This document shows positions 8,657 through 16,995 of a stretch of 64,000 bases of DNA, piece after piece (position 1 is the first letter of the stretch; each line of letters opens with the position of its first letter). The translations under genes were made by a program, and so were the position numbers. The notes below the pieces were generated by a model. That model made no database searches. It was not told the origin of the DNA and worked only from the letters and a program-made list of their open reading frames with translations. The stretch covers positions 1 through 64,000 of the forward strand of contig QNYZ01000059.1 of the NCBI GenBank assembly GCA_003973265.1, in the 5' to 3' direction. Source of the stretch: Deltaproteobacteria bacterium. GTDB lineage: Bacteria; Desulfobacterota; Desulfobacteria; Desulfobacterales; QNYZ01.

Positions 8657-9247
8657 TCAGGATTCGGGACGAATGAGTGTTTGGATGGTTTTCCAGACAG
8701 CGTCCCGGCCCCGCCCTGTTTTGGCCGAAAAGAGAACCGGAGGCAATGGGCCGGAATCGATGGCCTGTACAATTTCCCGGTACCGACGCGATTGGGCGCT
8801 CGTTGACAGTTTATCGGCTTTAGTTAACACCAGCACCACGGGAAGCTGACACTGTTCGAGCCAGGCAATAAACGATCGTTCCCGTTCATCAGGCATCCGC
8901 CGGATATCCAGGATGAGAACCACCCCGCGCAGGCGGTTTCGCTCCGCCAGATACCGCTCAATCATGGGGCCCCATTTTTTACGGACAGCGGCCGGAACCC
9001 TGGCATAGCCGTACCCCGGCAGATCCACCAGCATGAATTGCTCATTAATCGAAAAAAAATTAATCAACTGGGTCCGACCGGGAGTACGGGATGTCTTGAC
9101 CAGCCGTTTACGATTGACCAGGGTATTGATCAGCGATGACTTTCCCACGTTGGATCGACCGGCAAAGGCAATTTCCGGCAAATCGCCGGACGGGTACTGG
9201 GACGGCTTAACGGCGCTGGTAATAAATCTGGCGGACTGAATATTCAC
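8657..9247 (-). CDS. engB: Ribosome-biogenesis GTPase EngB (YihA/YsxC)
   Basis: 196 residues, the normal size for this TrmE-Era-EngA-EngB GTPase, which assists assembly of the large ribosomal subunit. All G motifs are visible: G1 GRSNVGKSSL, G2 TPGRTQ, G3 DLPGYGYA, G4 TKADK and a G5-like FSAKTGRG. The start is GTG at 9247; the conserved NIQSARFITSA N-terminus supports it. It stands downstream of hisG by 23 bases and may be read through from the his genes. Confidence 0.95.
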   Translation of the reverse strand: MNIQSARFITSAVKPSQYPSGDLPEIAFAGRSNVGKSSLINTLVNRKRLVKTSRTPGRTQLINFFSINEQFMLVDLPGYGYARVPAAVRKKWGPMIERYLAERNRLRGVVLILDIRRMPDERERSFIAWLEQCQLPVVLVLTKADKLSTSAQSRRYREIVQAIDSGPLPPVLFSAKTGRGRDAVWKTIQTLIRPES

Positions 9248-9270
9248 GGCGGGTTCTCACCCCTGATCCG

Positions 9271-10146
9271 TTAAACCACTTTATTGAGCGGGTACTCGAT
9301 AATTCCTTCCGCTCCGGCCGTGATCAATTGCGGAATCAAATCCCGCATGACGTCCCGTTCCACCATGGATTCCACCGAAAACCATTCGGATTGATAAAGC
9401 GTTGCCACGGTAGGCGCATTCAGGCTGGGAAGCAGCGCAATCACCTGGTCCATTTTATCTTTGGGGACGTTCATCTTCAATCCCACCAGTTTTTCGCCCA
9501 GCAGCGCCCCCTTGAGCAGCAGGGCGATCTGTTCGATTTTATCTCTTTTTTCAGAAACTTTCCAGGCATCATGATTGGCGATAACCTGGGTGTTGGTCTG
9601 CATTAATTCGTGGATAATCCGCAACCCGTGGGCCTTGATGGTCGATTCGGTTTCGGTCACTTCCACAATCGCATCGGCCAGGCCGGAGACCACTTTGGCT
9701 TCGGTGGCACCCCAGGAAAATTCCACGTTCACCGCAACATCCTTTTCGGCAAAATAACGCCGGGTAAAATTGGTCATTTCTGTGGCAATGGTCTTCCCGT
9801 TCAGGTCGTCAAGCGTCCGGATCGGCGAATCGTAAGGAACGGCCAGTACCCACCGGGCGGCACGGGAGCTGCGCTTGGAATAGACCAGGTCGGCCACCAC
9901 ATGCACATCGCTCTCATTTTCGGCGATCCAGTCCTTGCCGGTCAGACCCACGTCCAGCGTGCCGTCCTGAACATAACGGGACATTTCCTGGGCCCGGCAG
10001 ATGGCGCACGAGATCGATTCGTCATCAATTTCCGGAAAATAGCTGCGCCCGTTAACATCGATATTCCATCCGGATCGCTTAAACAGCGAAATGGTGGCAT
10101 TTTGAAGGCTCCCCTTGGGGATACCCAGTTTCAGCTTCGTTGTCAT
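9271..10146 (-). CDS. hisG: ATP phosphoribosyltransferase, long form (HisG)
   Basis: 291 residues: the long-form enzyme with a C-terminal regulatory domain, so no HisZ partner is needed. It catalyses the first step of histidine synthesis, joining ATP and PRPP. Visible landmarks: LGIPKGSLQ at the N-terminus, [15 protein letters not shown] segment ([14 protein letters not shown]), [11 protein letters not shown], and the PRPP-binding [12 protein letters not shown]. The C-terminal domain starts near residue 215 ([13 protein letters not shown]). A GGAGG site precedes the ATG. Its start overlaps the hisI stop by one base, showing translational coupling. Confidence 0.96.
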   Translation of the reverse strand: MTTKLKLGIPKGSLQNATISLFKRSGWNIDVNGRSYFPEIDDESISCAICRAQEMSRYVQDGTLDVGLTGKDWIAENESDVHVVADLVYSKRSSRAARWVLAVPYDSPIRTLDDLNGKTIATEMTNFTRRYFAEKDVAVNVEFSWGATEAKVVSGLADAIVEVTETESTIKAHGLRIIHELMQTNTQVIANHDAWKVSEKRDKIEQIALLLKGALLGEKLVGLKMNVPKDKMDQVIALLPSLNAPTVATLYQSEWFSVESMVERDVMRDLIPQLITAGAEGIIEYPLNKVV

Positions 10147-10520
10147 TATTGATACACCTCCCTGGGATTAAAAGCCGGTGACCCGTCGATTCGCAATGAA
10201 TCGCCATCCAGAACCCGGTAAAAACAGGAGCGATACCCGGTGTGACAAGCCCCGCCGCCCAACTGCTCGACTTTGAGCAGGACCGTATCGTTATCACAAT
10301 CTATCCGGATTTCCCGGACGATCTGATAATGCCCCGAAGTTTCGCCCTTGGTCCATAATTTTTGTGTCGTGCGGCTGAAGTACGTCGCCTTTCCTGTTTC
10401 CAGGGTTTTTTCCCAGGCGGCCTGATCCATAAACCCGAGCATCAGTACTTCGTGGGTCACCGCGTCCTGTGCAATCGCGGGCACCAGCCCCTCCATTTTT
10501 TTAAAAACCAGATCGACCAT
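10146..10520 (-). CDS. hisI: Phosphoribosyl-AMP cyclohydrolase (HisI)
   Basis: 124 residues, monofunctional (no HisE domain attached). It opens the adenine ring of phosphoribosyl-AMP in the third step of histidine synthesis, using Zn and Mg. Metal-site motifs are present: [12 protein letters not shown] and [15 protein letters not shown]; the [19 protein letters not shown] substrate loop is also seen. First gene of a hisI-hisG pair, with a well-formed promoter upstream (see 10560-10588). Confidence 0.95.
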   Translation of the reverse strand: MVDLVFKKMEGLVPAIAQDAVTHEVLMLGFMDQAAWEKTLETGKATYFSRTTQKLWTKGETSGHYQIVREIRIDCDNDTVLLKVEQLGGGACHTGYRSCFYRVLDGDSLRIDGSPAFNPREVYQ

Positions 10521-10559
10521 AATAATATCGGCCCCTTCAATGTTTTTTATAAACTTGTA

Positions 10560-10588
10560 TTTTTAGCCGCCACACACCGGTTTGTCAA
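10560..10588 (-). promoter_or_regulatory. Sigma-70-type promoter for hisI-hisG
   Basis: Minus strand: -35 TTGACA (10583-10588), 17-nt spacer, -10 TAAAAA (10560-10565). It lies about 40 bases before the hisI start and is divergent from the PBP1A promoter. Confidence 0.6.
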
Positions 10589-10619
10589 TTTATTTGTATG
10601 GTTCCGTGGTGAATAGACC

Positions 10620-10647
10620 TTGACGTAAGCGTTTGATCGATTAGAAT
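10620..10647 (+). promoter_or_regulatory. Sigma-70-type promoter for the PBP1A gene
   Basis: -35 TTGACG (10620-10625), 16-nt spacer, -10 TAGAAT (10642-10647). Transcription would start near 10654, which rules out the TTG at 10655 as the translation start and favours one of the ATG codons downstream. Confidence 0.6.
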
Positions 10648-10687
10648 ATACTGTTTGCAGCCATATTTATATGAACGGATGCCATTT

Positions 10688-13147
10688 ATGACGGATTCAG
10701 AGGATAGAAAGTGGACCATGACAGAACAAAAGGGCCGGAGACAACCGGACCGGACCCGGGCCCGAATTATCGAAAAACGGGGCCGCCGGCCTAAAAGACA
10801 TATTCTGCTCCGATTGCTCAAGTGGTCAATGATATTGGTATTGGTGGCCATGATACTGGCGGCTGCCGCAGGTATTACGGGATATTACTACCTGAGTGAG
10901 GATCTTCCCAGGATTGCTTCACTGGCCGATTATCGCCCGCCGATCATTACGACCATGTATTCCGACGACGGGCGCAAGATTGGTGAATTCTTTAAAGAAC
11001 GCCGTATTCTCGTCCCCCTGGCCGAAATGCCCGATTTGCTGAAAAAGGCCTTTGTCGCCGCCGAGGACTCCCGCTTTTATCAACATGGGGGAATCGATTT
11101 TTACAGCATCTTGCGCGCTTTTATTAAAAATCTGAAAGCAGGGACGATTGTACAGGGCGGCAGCACCATCACCCAGCAGGTGACCAAATCGTTTTTTCTG
11201 ACCCCGGAACGAAACTACACCCGCAAGCTCAAGGAAGCCATTCTGGCATACCGCATTGAAAAGTTTCTGACCAAGGATGAAATCCTGTTCTTATATTTAA
11301 ACCAGATCTACCTGGGCCATGGCGCCTACGGCGTGGGGGCTGCCGCGGACAATTATTTTAACAAGACGGTTCAGGAACTGACCCTGGGCGAATGTGCCAT
11401 TTTGGCCGGCCTGCCCCAGGCGCCCAGCCGCTACTCACCGTTTCATGCCCCGGAAAAAGCCAATCAGCGCAGGATCTATGTGATCAACCGCATGCTGGCC
11501 GAGGGATATATCACCAACATGCAGGCCGCCGAAGCCATTGCGCAACCGATTAACATCCCCCCCCGCCGCAACCTTTATCTGGATAAAGTTCCCTTTTATG
11601 CCGAGCATGTCCGGCGATACGTGGAAAAACACCACGGGACAGACGCTCTTTACCGAGACGGATTGCAGATTTTTACCTCTGTCAATATCGAGATGCAGAA
11701 AATTGCCCGCGAGGAGGTTGAAAAAGGCCTGCGCGAACTGGACAAAAGAAGGGGGTATCGGGGACCGATATCCCATCTGGCAAAAGACGAGATCGAAACG
11801 TTTATCCAGGCCGAAACCGCCAAAATTGAAGCCGCCGGCGAATGCGTGCCCGGCACACAGGTCCGCGGTGTCGTGGTTGCCGTCAGCGATAAAAAAAAGC
11901 GGGCGACGGTCCGCATGGGAAAAAACCAGGGTGTTATCTATCTAAAAACGATGGCATGGGCACGCAAGCCGGATATTTCGGTCTCCTTTTCAAAAGCGAA
12001 GCTCAAACGGATCAGCCGGGCATTGAAGGTTGGAGACGTCATCGATGTTAAGATCCAAAAGAAATTAAAGGGTGCCAATCGGTGGGAAGTGACGCTGGAA
12101 CAGGAGCCGAAGGCCCAGGCGGCATTGATCTGCATGGAGGCGGAAACCGGTCAGGTCAAGGCCATGATCGGGGGGCGAAATTTCAAAGACACCCAGTTCA
12201 ACCGGGCGATCCAGTCAAGACGCCAGCCAGGATCCGCCTTTAAGCCGATTATTTATGCCGCCGCCCTGGACAAGGGATATACGCCGGCCACCGCATTGAT
12301 TGATTCGCCGGTTGTTTTCCGGGAAAAGAGCATGGATTTCACCTGGAAGCCGAGAAACTATGAAAACAGATTCCACGGCCAGACCCTGCTGCGCGAGGCG
12401 CTGGCCAAATCCATGAACGTCATTACCGTTAAAATTTTAAAAGATATCGGTGTCGACTATGTTATTGACTATGCCCGCAGGCTCGGCATTACCTCCAACC
12501 TGAACCGGGATCTTTCCATTGCCCTGGGATCTTCCGGCGTTTCCCTCCTTGAACTGACCGGCGCTTATGCCATCTTTGCCAACCAGGGATACCAGGTACC
12601 CCCGGTATTTCTCACCAAAATTGTGGACCGCGACGGCCATGTCCTGGAAGAGACCACCCTGACACGAAAGCGAGTAATATCCGAAGAGACGGCTTTTATT
12701 ATGACAAGTCTTCTGGAAGGCGTGATCAAAAATGGTACCGGATGGCGGGTCAAGGCATTGAAACGCCCGGCGGCCGGAAAAACGGGAACAACCAACGATC
12801 TGTACGACGCATGGTTTATGGGATATACCCCCCGCTATGTCACCGGCACCTGGGTCGGTTTTGATAATGAAGCGTCCCTGGGCCGGGGAGAAACCGGCTC
12901 CCGAACCGCCAGCCCGATCTGGCTTGGATTTATGAAACGGGTATTAGAAGGAAAGCCCATCCGGGTTTTTCAGGTACCCGATGGGATCATGTTCGCTAAA
13001 ATCGACGCCAAAACCGGTTTGCTGGCAATCCCCGAGTCCGAAAACACTATTTTTGAATGTTTCAAGGAGGGGACGGCACCAACGGAATATACCAAAAAGC
13101 CGGGCGCCATCAATGGGACCAGCGATTTTTTTAAACTCGATATGTAG
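10688..13147 (+). CDS. mrcA: Penicillin-binding protein 1A-type bifunctional peptidoglycan synthase
   Basis: About 819 residues. A basic cytoplasmic tail and one membrane helix (about 45-70) precede a GT51 transglycosylase domain (AEDSRFYQHGG, GGSTITQQVTK, RKLKEAILAYRIE, EILFLYLNQIYLGHGAYGV). An OB-like insert follows, then the penicillin-binding transpeptidase domain with SAFK (Ser codon 12233-12235), SMN (KSMNVI) and KTG (GKTGTTND). It polymerises and crosslinks wall glycan at the inner membrane. Start choice is uncertain: ATG codons at 10679, 10688 and 10718 are all possible; I list 10688. The 16-nt-spaced promoter just upstream fits all three. Confidence 0.94.
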   Translation: MTDSEDRKWTMTEQKGRRQPDRTRARIIEKRGRRPKRHILLRLLKWSMILVLVAMILAAAAGITGYYYLSEDLPRIASLADYRPPIITTMYSDDGRKIGEFFKERRILVPLAEMPDLLKKAFVAAEDSRFYQHGGIDFYSILRAFIKNLKAGTIVQGGSTITQQVTKSFFLTPERNYTRKLKEAILAYRIEKFLTKDEILFLYLNQIYLGHGAYGVGAAADNYFNKTVQELTLGECAILAGLPQAPSRYSPFHAPEKANQRRIYVINRMLAEGYITNMQAAEAIAQPINIPPRRNLYLDKVPFYAEHVRRYVEKHHGTDALYRDGLQIFTSVNIEMQKIAREEVEKGLRELDKRRGYRGPISHLAKDEIETFIQAETAKIEAAGECVPGTQVRGVVVAVSDKKKRATVRMGKNQGVIYLKTMAWARKPDISVSFSKAKLKRISRALKVGDVIDVKIQKKLKGANRWEVTLEQEPKAQAALICMEAETGQVKAMIGGRNFKDTQFNRAIQSRRQPGSAFKPIIYAAALDKGYTPATALIDSPVVFREKSMDFTWKPRNYENRFHGQTLLREALAKSMNVITVKILKDIGVDYVIDYARRLGITSNLNRDLSIALGSSGVSLLELTGAYAIFANQGYQVPPVFLTKIVDRDGHVLEETTLTRKRVISEETAFIMTSLLEGVIKNGTGWRVKALKRPAAGKTGTTNDLYDAWFMGYTPRYVTGTWVGFDNEASLGRGETGSRTASPIWLGFMKRVLEGKPIRVFQVPDGIMFAKIDAKTGLLAIPESENTIFECFKEGTAPTEYTKKPGAINGTSDFFKLDM

Positions 13148-13287
13148 CCCGCCTCAGGATTTTCGAATTTTCACGCACATCACCCTTCGCCGGGAAGCTT
13201 GTGTGGGCATCTTTCCCTGCCCGGATCAGGGTATCGGCCTGGCCGCAACAGATCCGATAGATGTCGATTGCATATAGAACCGATCCG

Positions 13288-14580
13288 TTAAAACATGGCG
13301 CCGTAGATCAACCGCGGAAACCAGAGCGAAATTTCAGGCACATAGGTAATGACCAGCAGGCCGAAAAGCATGATGATCATAAACGGTGCCGCGCCCCTGA
13401 AGACATCCCACAGAGAAAGGCCGGATATTCCGGATGCCACGAAGAGATTAAGCCCCACCGGTGGTGTAATCATCCCGATTTCCATGTTGACCGTCATGAT
13501 AATCCCAAAATGGATGGGATCGATCCCAAGCTTCATGACAATGGGCAGAAACAGGGGGGCCAGGATTAAAATGGCGGAACTCGGCTCCATAAAATCACCA
13601 ACAAAATAGAGCAGGATATTCACAAACAACAAAAATACCCACGGGGTGACCGCATGTTCAATAATAAAGTCGGCAATGGCGCCCGGGATTCCCTCAGATG
13701 TCAGGATAAAGGCAAACAGCATGGCCGTGGTGATGATAAACAACACCATGGACATGGTTACGGCGGACTTGACGAAAACCCTGGGAATATCCCTGAATTT
13801 TAAATCTTTATAGATAAAAAGGCCGACAAAGAGAGAATAGGCCACCGATACGGCCGCTGCCTCCGTCGGTGTAAATATTCCACCGTAAATACCGCCGAGC
13901 ACCAGGATCGGCATAAAAATTCCCCAGCTGGCATCTTTAAGTGCAGCGATCCGTTCCTTCCAGGGAACCGGCTCGGTACCACCGAACCCCTTATACCTGG
14001 CAACCACGACAGCCGTCAGAATAAACATGCTCCCCATGAATATCCCCGGACCAACGCCCGCCATAAAGAGCTTTCCAACAGAATGCTCGGTGGCAACGCC
14101 ATAGACGATCATGGGGATGCTCGGTGGAATCAGAATCCCCAAAGACCCCGCAGACCCCAGGAGACCGACACTGTACTTTTCACCATAGCCGGAAGCAATC
14201 ATGGCGGGAATCATGATCGACCCGATGGCCACCACCGTGGAGGGACTGGAACCGGAGATGGCGGCAAAAAACATACAGGAAACGATCGATGCCACGGCAA
14301 GGCCGCCCGGCATATGACCGACAAAGGCGTTGCAGGCATTGATCAGCCGTTTGGAGACACCGCCGTAGGTCATGATGCCGGATGCCAGCACAAAAAAGGG
14401 AATGGCCATTAACGGGAAATGATCAAGGCCATTGTACATTCGCTGGGCAACCGCCATCAGGGGCAGCGTATCAAAATACCAGAAAGTGGCAATGACCGAC
14501 AGCCCCAGGCATATAGCCAGGGGGATACCTATGAGCAGGAAAATGAAAAATATAAAAAAAAGGGTGAGTCCGACCTCCAT
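13288..14580 (-). CDS. dctM: TRAP transporter large permease subunit (DctM)
   Basis: 430 residues, about a dozen membrane helices, normal family length. This is the sodium-coupled channel subunit of a tripartite ATP-independent periplasmic transporter. Family blocks include ALASGIMTYGGVSKRL-like, MFFAAISGSSPSTVVAIGS, GLLGSAGSLGILIPPSIPM and TEAAAVSVAYSLFVG, as well as MITPPVGLNLFVASGI near the end. Its start directly abuts the dctQ stop. Substrate is probably a C4-dicarboxylate or other organic acid, but the sequence alone cannot fix it. Confidence 0.95.
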   Translation of the reverse strand: MEVGLTLFFIFFIFLLIGIPLAICLGLSVIATFWYFDTLPLMAVAQRMYNGLDHFPLMAIPFFVLASGIMTYGGVSKRLINACNAFVGHMPGGLAVASIVSCMFFAAISGSSPSTVVAIGSIMIPAMIASGYGEKYSVGLLGSAGSLGILIPPSIPMIVYGVATEHSVGKLFMAGVGPGIFMGSMFILTAVVVARYKGFGGTEPVPWKERIAALKDASWGIFMPILVLGGIYGGIFTPTEAAAVSVAYSLFVGLFIYKDLKFRDIPRVFVKSAVTMSMVLFIITTAMLFAFILTSEGIPGAIADFIIEHAVTPWVFLLFVNILLYFVGDFMEPSSAILILAPLFLPIVMKLGIDPIHFGIIMTVNMEIGMITPPVGLNLFVASGISGLSLWDVFRGAAPFMIIMLFGLLVITYVPEISLWFPRLIYGAMF

Positions 14581-15135
14581 TTATGATTCTCCTTTTTTCT
14601 TCATTTCCGCCATAATCTTTTTTTCTTCCTCGGAAAGCTCGGCCATTTTATCATGCTCAAAGGTTTTTCCCTGAATGACATAAATCAGCCTCTCAATAAA
14701 CCGCATGGTGATCAGAGCACCGCAGACGGGGACAGACAGATAGGCCCACTTCATGGGAATCCTCAGGTCCCTTGAGAGCAGGTGACTTTTACTGATAAAG
14801 TGCGTAAAATGATAGCCCTGATAGGTGATTACAACTCCAAACACCAGGCAGCAGATAATCGATAAATAAACAGATAATTTCTTAAGCGCCGGGGGGAATT
14901 TATTGATCAGCAGATCCACACCGATATGAACGTTTTCCTTGATCCCCAGGCTGACGCCGATGAACGTGCACCATATCAGGGCCATAATGGTGATTTCGTA
15001 GGAGCCGCTCCACCCGGTGTTAAAAACCGACCGTAAAACCACTTCCTGAAAAGAGAGGTATGAGGCGACCGATATCAGGATAACGATCAGAATCTCCTCC
15101 AGTTTGTCCCATACTTGGATAGCTCTTTGCACCAT
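14581..15135 (-). CDS. dctQ: TRAP transporter small permease subunit (DctQ)
   Basis: About 184 residues with four membrane helices (ILIVILISVASYLSFQEV, IMALIWCTFIGVSLGI, LSVYLSIICCLVFGVV, WAYLSVPVCGALITM). The family signature GSYEIT...W..F.G.....E..HI appears in the first half. I use ATG 15135; a longer frame reaches to 15282 but would overlap dctP and has an unlikely basic N-terminus. The C-terminal tail is strongly charged (EEEKKIMAEMKKKGES). It sits between dctP and dctM in the usual P-Q-M order, with a 12-bp stem-loop in the dctP-dctQ gap. Confidence 0.92.
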   Translation of the reverse strand: MVQRAIQVWDKLEEILIVILISVASYLSFQEVVLRSVFNTGWSGSYEITIMALIWCTFIGVSLGIKENVHIGVDLLINKFPPALKKLSVYLSIICCLVFGVVITYQGYHFTHFISKSHLLSRDLRIPMKWAYLSVPVCGALITMRFIERLIYVIQGKTFEHDKMAELSEEEKKIMAEMKKKGES

Positions 15136-15159
15136 GATGTGATACCCGTTCTGTTTTCC

Positions 15160-15188
15160 GCTCCCGGAAACGGCTTGTTTCCGGGAGC
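15160..15188 (-). repeat. Perfect 12-bp stem-loop between dctP and dctQ
   Basis: GCTCCCGGAAAC and its exact complement flank a 5-nt loop. There is no U tract, so it is probably an mRNA-stabilising or attenuating structure that protects the dctP message and lets it be made in excess over the permease genes. Confidence 0.7.
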
Positions 15189-15205
15189 CATTTATTGAAA
15201 GCCGG

Positions 15206-16216
15206 CTACATCTTTTTAATCTTTTCGATCCAGGCCGCCGGCACCACATCATTAAACTGATTGTGTACCGGTGTAACCGCATCCTGAAGCGCTTTAACCT
15301 GGGCGGGGGTCAAATCAAATATTTGAAGCTTCCCGCTTTTTTTGGCATAATCCCGGATCAGGGCGGACTGTTCCTTATCCAGCGCAACCGCTTTTTTTCT
15401 GACCTCTTCCGTCACTTCCTTTAAAATTTTTGACAAAGAAGCCTGGATATCCTGAGGAAGTTTATCCCAGAATTTCTGGTTGATAATGACCGCATATCCC
15501 AGATACCCATGGTTTGAGAAGGTTAGATACTTCTGAACTTCATAAAATTTCTTGGTATAGATATTGGAAGCGGTATTTTCCTGACCATCAACCACGCCCT
15601 GCTCGAGTGCATTGTATACCTCTGAAAAGGGCAATTTAAGACCCACGGCGCCGAGGGCTTTCATCTGAGCCTCAAGAATATCGGAACTCATGATTCTGAA
15701 TTTGACCCCTTTAAAATCGGCAGGCTTGATCAACGGACGCGTATTACAGGAAAACTGTTTAAATGCATTGTCCCAGAATGTCAGCAGCTTGATACCCAGC
15801 CCCCGTTTTTCAAACATGGCCCTGAGTTCATCGCCAATCTCTCCATCCACTGTTTTGTGAACCGCTTCGATGTTTTTAAAGAGAAACGGCATGTCAAACA
15901 ACTGAAGCCCCGGAACGGAACCGACGAATTTGGCCGATGAGGGCGCTGCCATTTCGATAAACCCGGCGGCAAGTGCTTCGATCGCCTGATTATCCCCGTA
16001 AAGCTGCGCGCTCGGAAATACCTTTACCTCAACTTTCCCTTTCAGTTCTTCGTTGACTCTTCGGGCAAACTCCTTTGCTCCCCAGCCTTTCGGCGTGTTT
16101 TCCGAAACAACATGGGAGAATCTGATCTTAAAGGGTTTTTTCTTTGCCCATACCGCCGGCACGGAAAGGGCCAGGCAGCATACGGTAATCGCCAGTAAAT
16201 AAACCAGTTTTTTCAT
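15206..16216 (-). CDS. dctP: TRAP transporter periplasmic solute-binding protein (DctP)
   Basis: 336 residues with an N-terminal signal peptide (to about residue 24, AVWA). DctP-family landmarks: RFSHVVSENTPKGWGAKEFA, a VEVKVFPSAQLYGD segment, and the carboxylate-clamping Arg in GVKFRIMSS (R174); then YNALEQGVVDGQENT. It captures an organic acid in the periplasm and delivers it to DctQM. A strong ribosome site (AAGGAGAG) precedes the ATG. First gene of the TRAP operon, next to a two-component system that may control it. Confidence 0.95.
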   Translation of the reverse strand: MKKLVYLLAITVCCLALSVPAVWAKKKPFKIRFSHVVSENTPKGWGAKEFARRVNEELKGKVEVKVFPSAQLYGDNQAIEALAAGFIEMAAPSSAKFVGSVPGLQLFDMPFLFKNIEAVHKTVDGEIGDELRAMFEKRGLGIKLLTFWDNAFKQFSCNTRPLIKPADFKGVKFRIMSSDILEAQMKALGAVGLKLPFSEVYNALEQGVVDGQENTASNIYTKKFYEVQKYLTFSNHGYLGYAVIINQKFWDKLPQDIQASLSKILKEVTEEVRKKAVALDKEQSALIRDYAKKSGKLQIFDLTPAQVKALQDAVTPVHNQFNDVVPAAWIEKIKKM

Positions 16217-16255
16217 TTTCTCTCTCCTTTTTGGGATTCAAAATGATATTGAGAC

Positions 16256-16294
16256 GGCGTATAATTTTGTACTAACAATTTTTACGCCGGTCAA
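16256..16294 (-). promoter_or_regulatory. TRAP operon promoter with bracketing inverted repeat
   Basis: Minus strand: -35 TTGACC (16289-16294), 17-nt spacer, -10 TACAAA (16266-16271). GGCGTA (16256-16261) and TACGCC (16283-16288) form an inverted repeat that encloses the -10 and touches the -35. That position is typical of an operator; the neighbouring LuxR-type response regulator is one candidate binder (inference). Confidence 0.45.
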
Positions 16295-16356
16295 TTGGAC
16301 TATTTCTGATTTATCTGTCAGATTTTTTCTTACAACGACAAACCATATGGATGGAA

Positions 16357-16995
16357 TCAGGCTTCAATCAGTTTATTCAAAATGGCAAACCGCGACAATT
16401 CGGCATTGTTACGAAGACCGAGTTTTTTCAACAACCGGAAACGGTACGTATCCACCGTTTTAATACTGATGCCGTACGCCCCGGCAATCTCCCGGTTGGT
16501 ATGGCCTTTGGCCAGCCGGCGCAGCACCTGCAGCTCCCGCATGGACAGGGCGTCCAGCGGAGAACGGCCGGTTTCCCCCTTGGCCACGCGCAGCGCCAGG
16601 ATTTCTGCTGCCGATTCGGTCAGATAACGGCCGCCCTGATGGAGTTTCAAAATGGCGTTCACCAGCTGTTCCGGGGCGGACCGCTTGGTAATATACCCCT
16701 TGGCGCCGGCTTCAATGGCACGAATGATATACTGATCTTCCTCGTGCATGGTGAGGATCAAGACGGGTAGTTCAGGGCAGTACGACGCCAGCCGGCTGGT
16801 CACTTCCAGCCCGTCGATCCCCGGCATGGAAATGTCGATTACGGCCACGTCCGGCTTCACCTCGCGGGCCCTGGCGATGGCCTCATGACCGTCGGCGGCT
16901 TCGGCCACCATGGTCATGTCACCGTTTTCTTCAATGATGCGGCGCAACCCGTCCCGAACAATGCTGTGATCATCGGCCAATAGTACCCGGATCAT
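16357..16995 (-). CDS. NarL/LuxR-family response regulator
   Basis: 212 residues. The receiver domain carries the acidic pair in LLADDHS (D8, D9), phospho-acceptor D54 in AVIDISMPG, the Thr of LILTMHE and Lys of KGYITK. The C-terminal LuxR helix-turn-helix reads LSMRELQVLRRLAKGHTNREIA and ISIKTVDTYRFRLLKKL. It is the partner of the overlapping histidine kinase (ATGA overlap) and ends 140 bases before the TRAP operon start, pointing at that operon as a likely target. Confidence 0.95.
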   Translation of the reverse strand: MIRVLLADDHSIVRDGLRRIIEENGDMTMVAEAADGHEAIARAREVKPDVAVIDISMPGIDGLEVTSRLASYCPELPVLILTMHEEDQYIIRAIEAGAKGYITKRSAPEQLVNAILKLHQGGRYLTESAAEILALRVAKGETGRSPLDALSMRELQVLRRLAKGHTNREIAGAYGISIKTVDTYRFRLLKKLGLRNNAELSRFAILNKLIEA

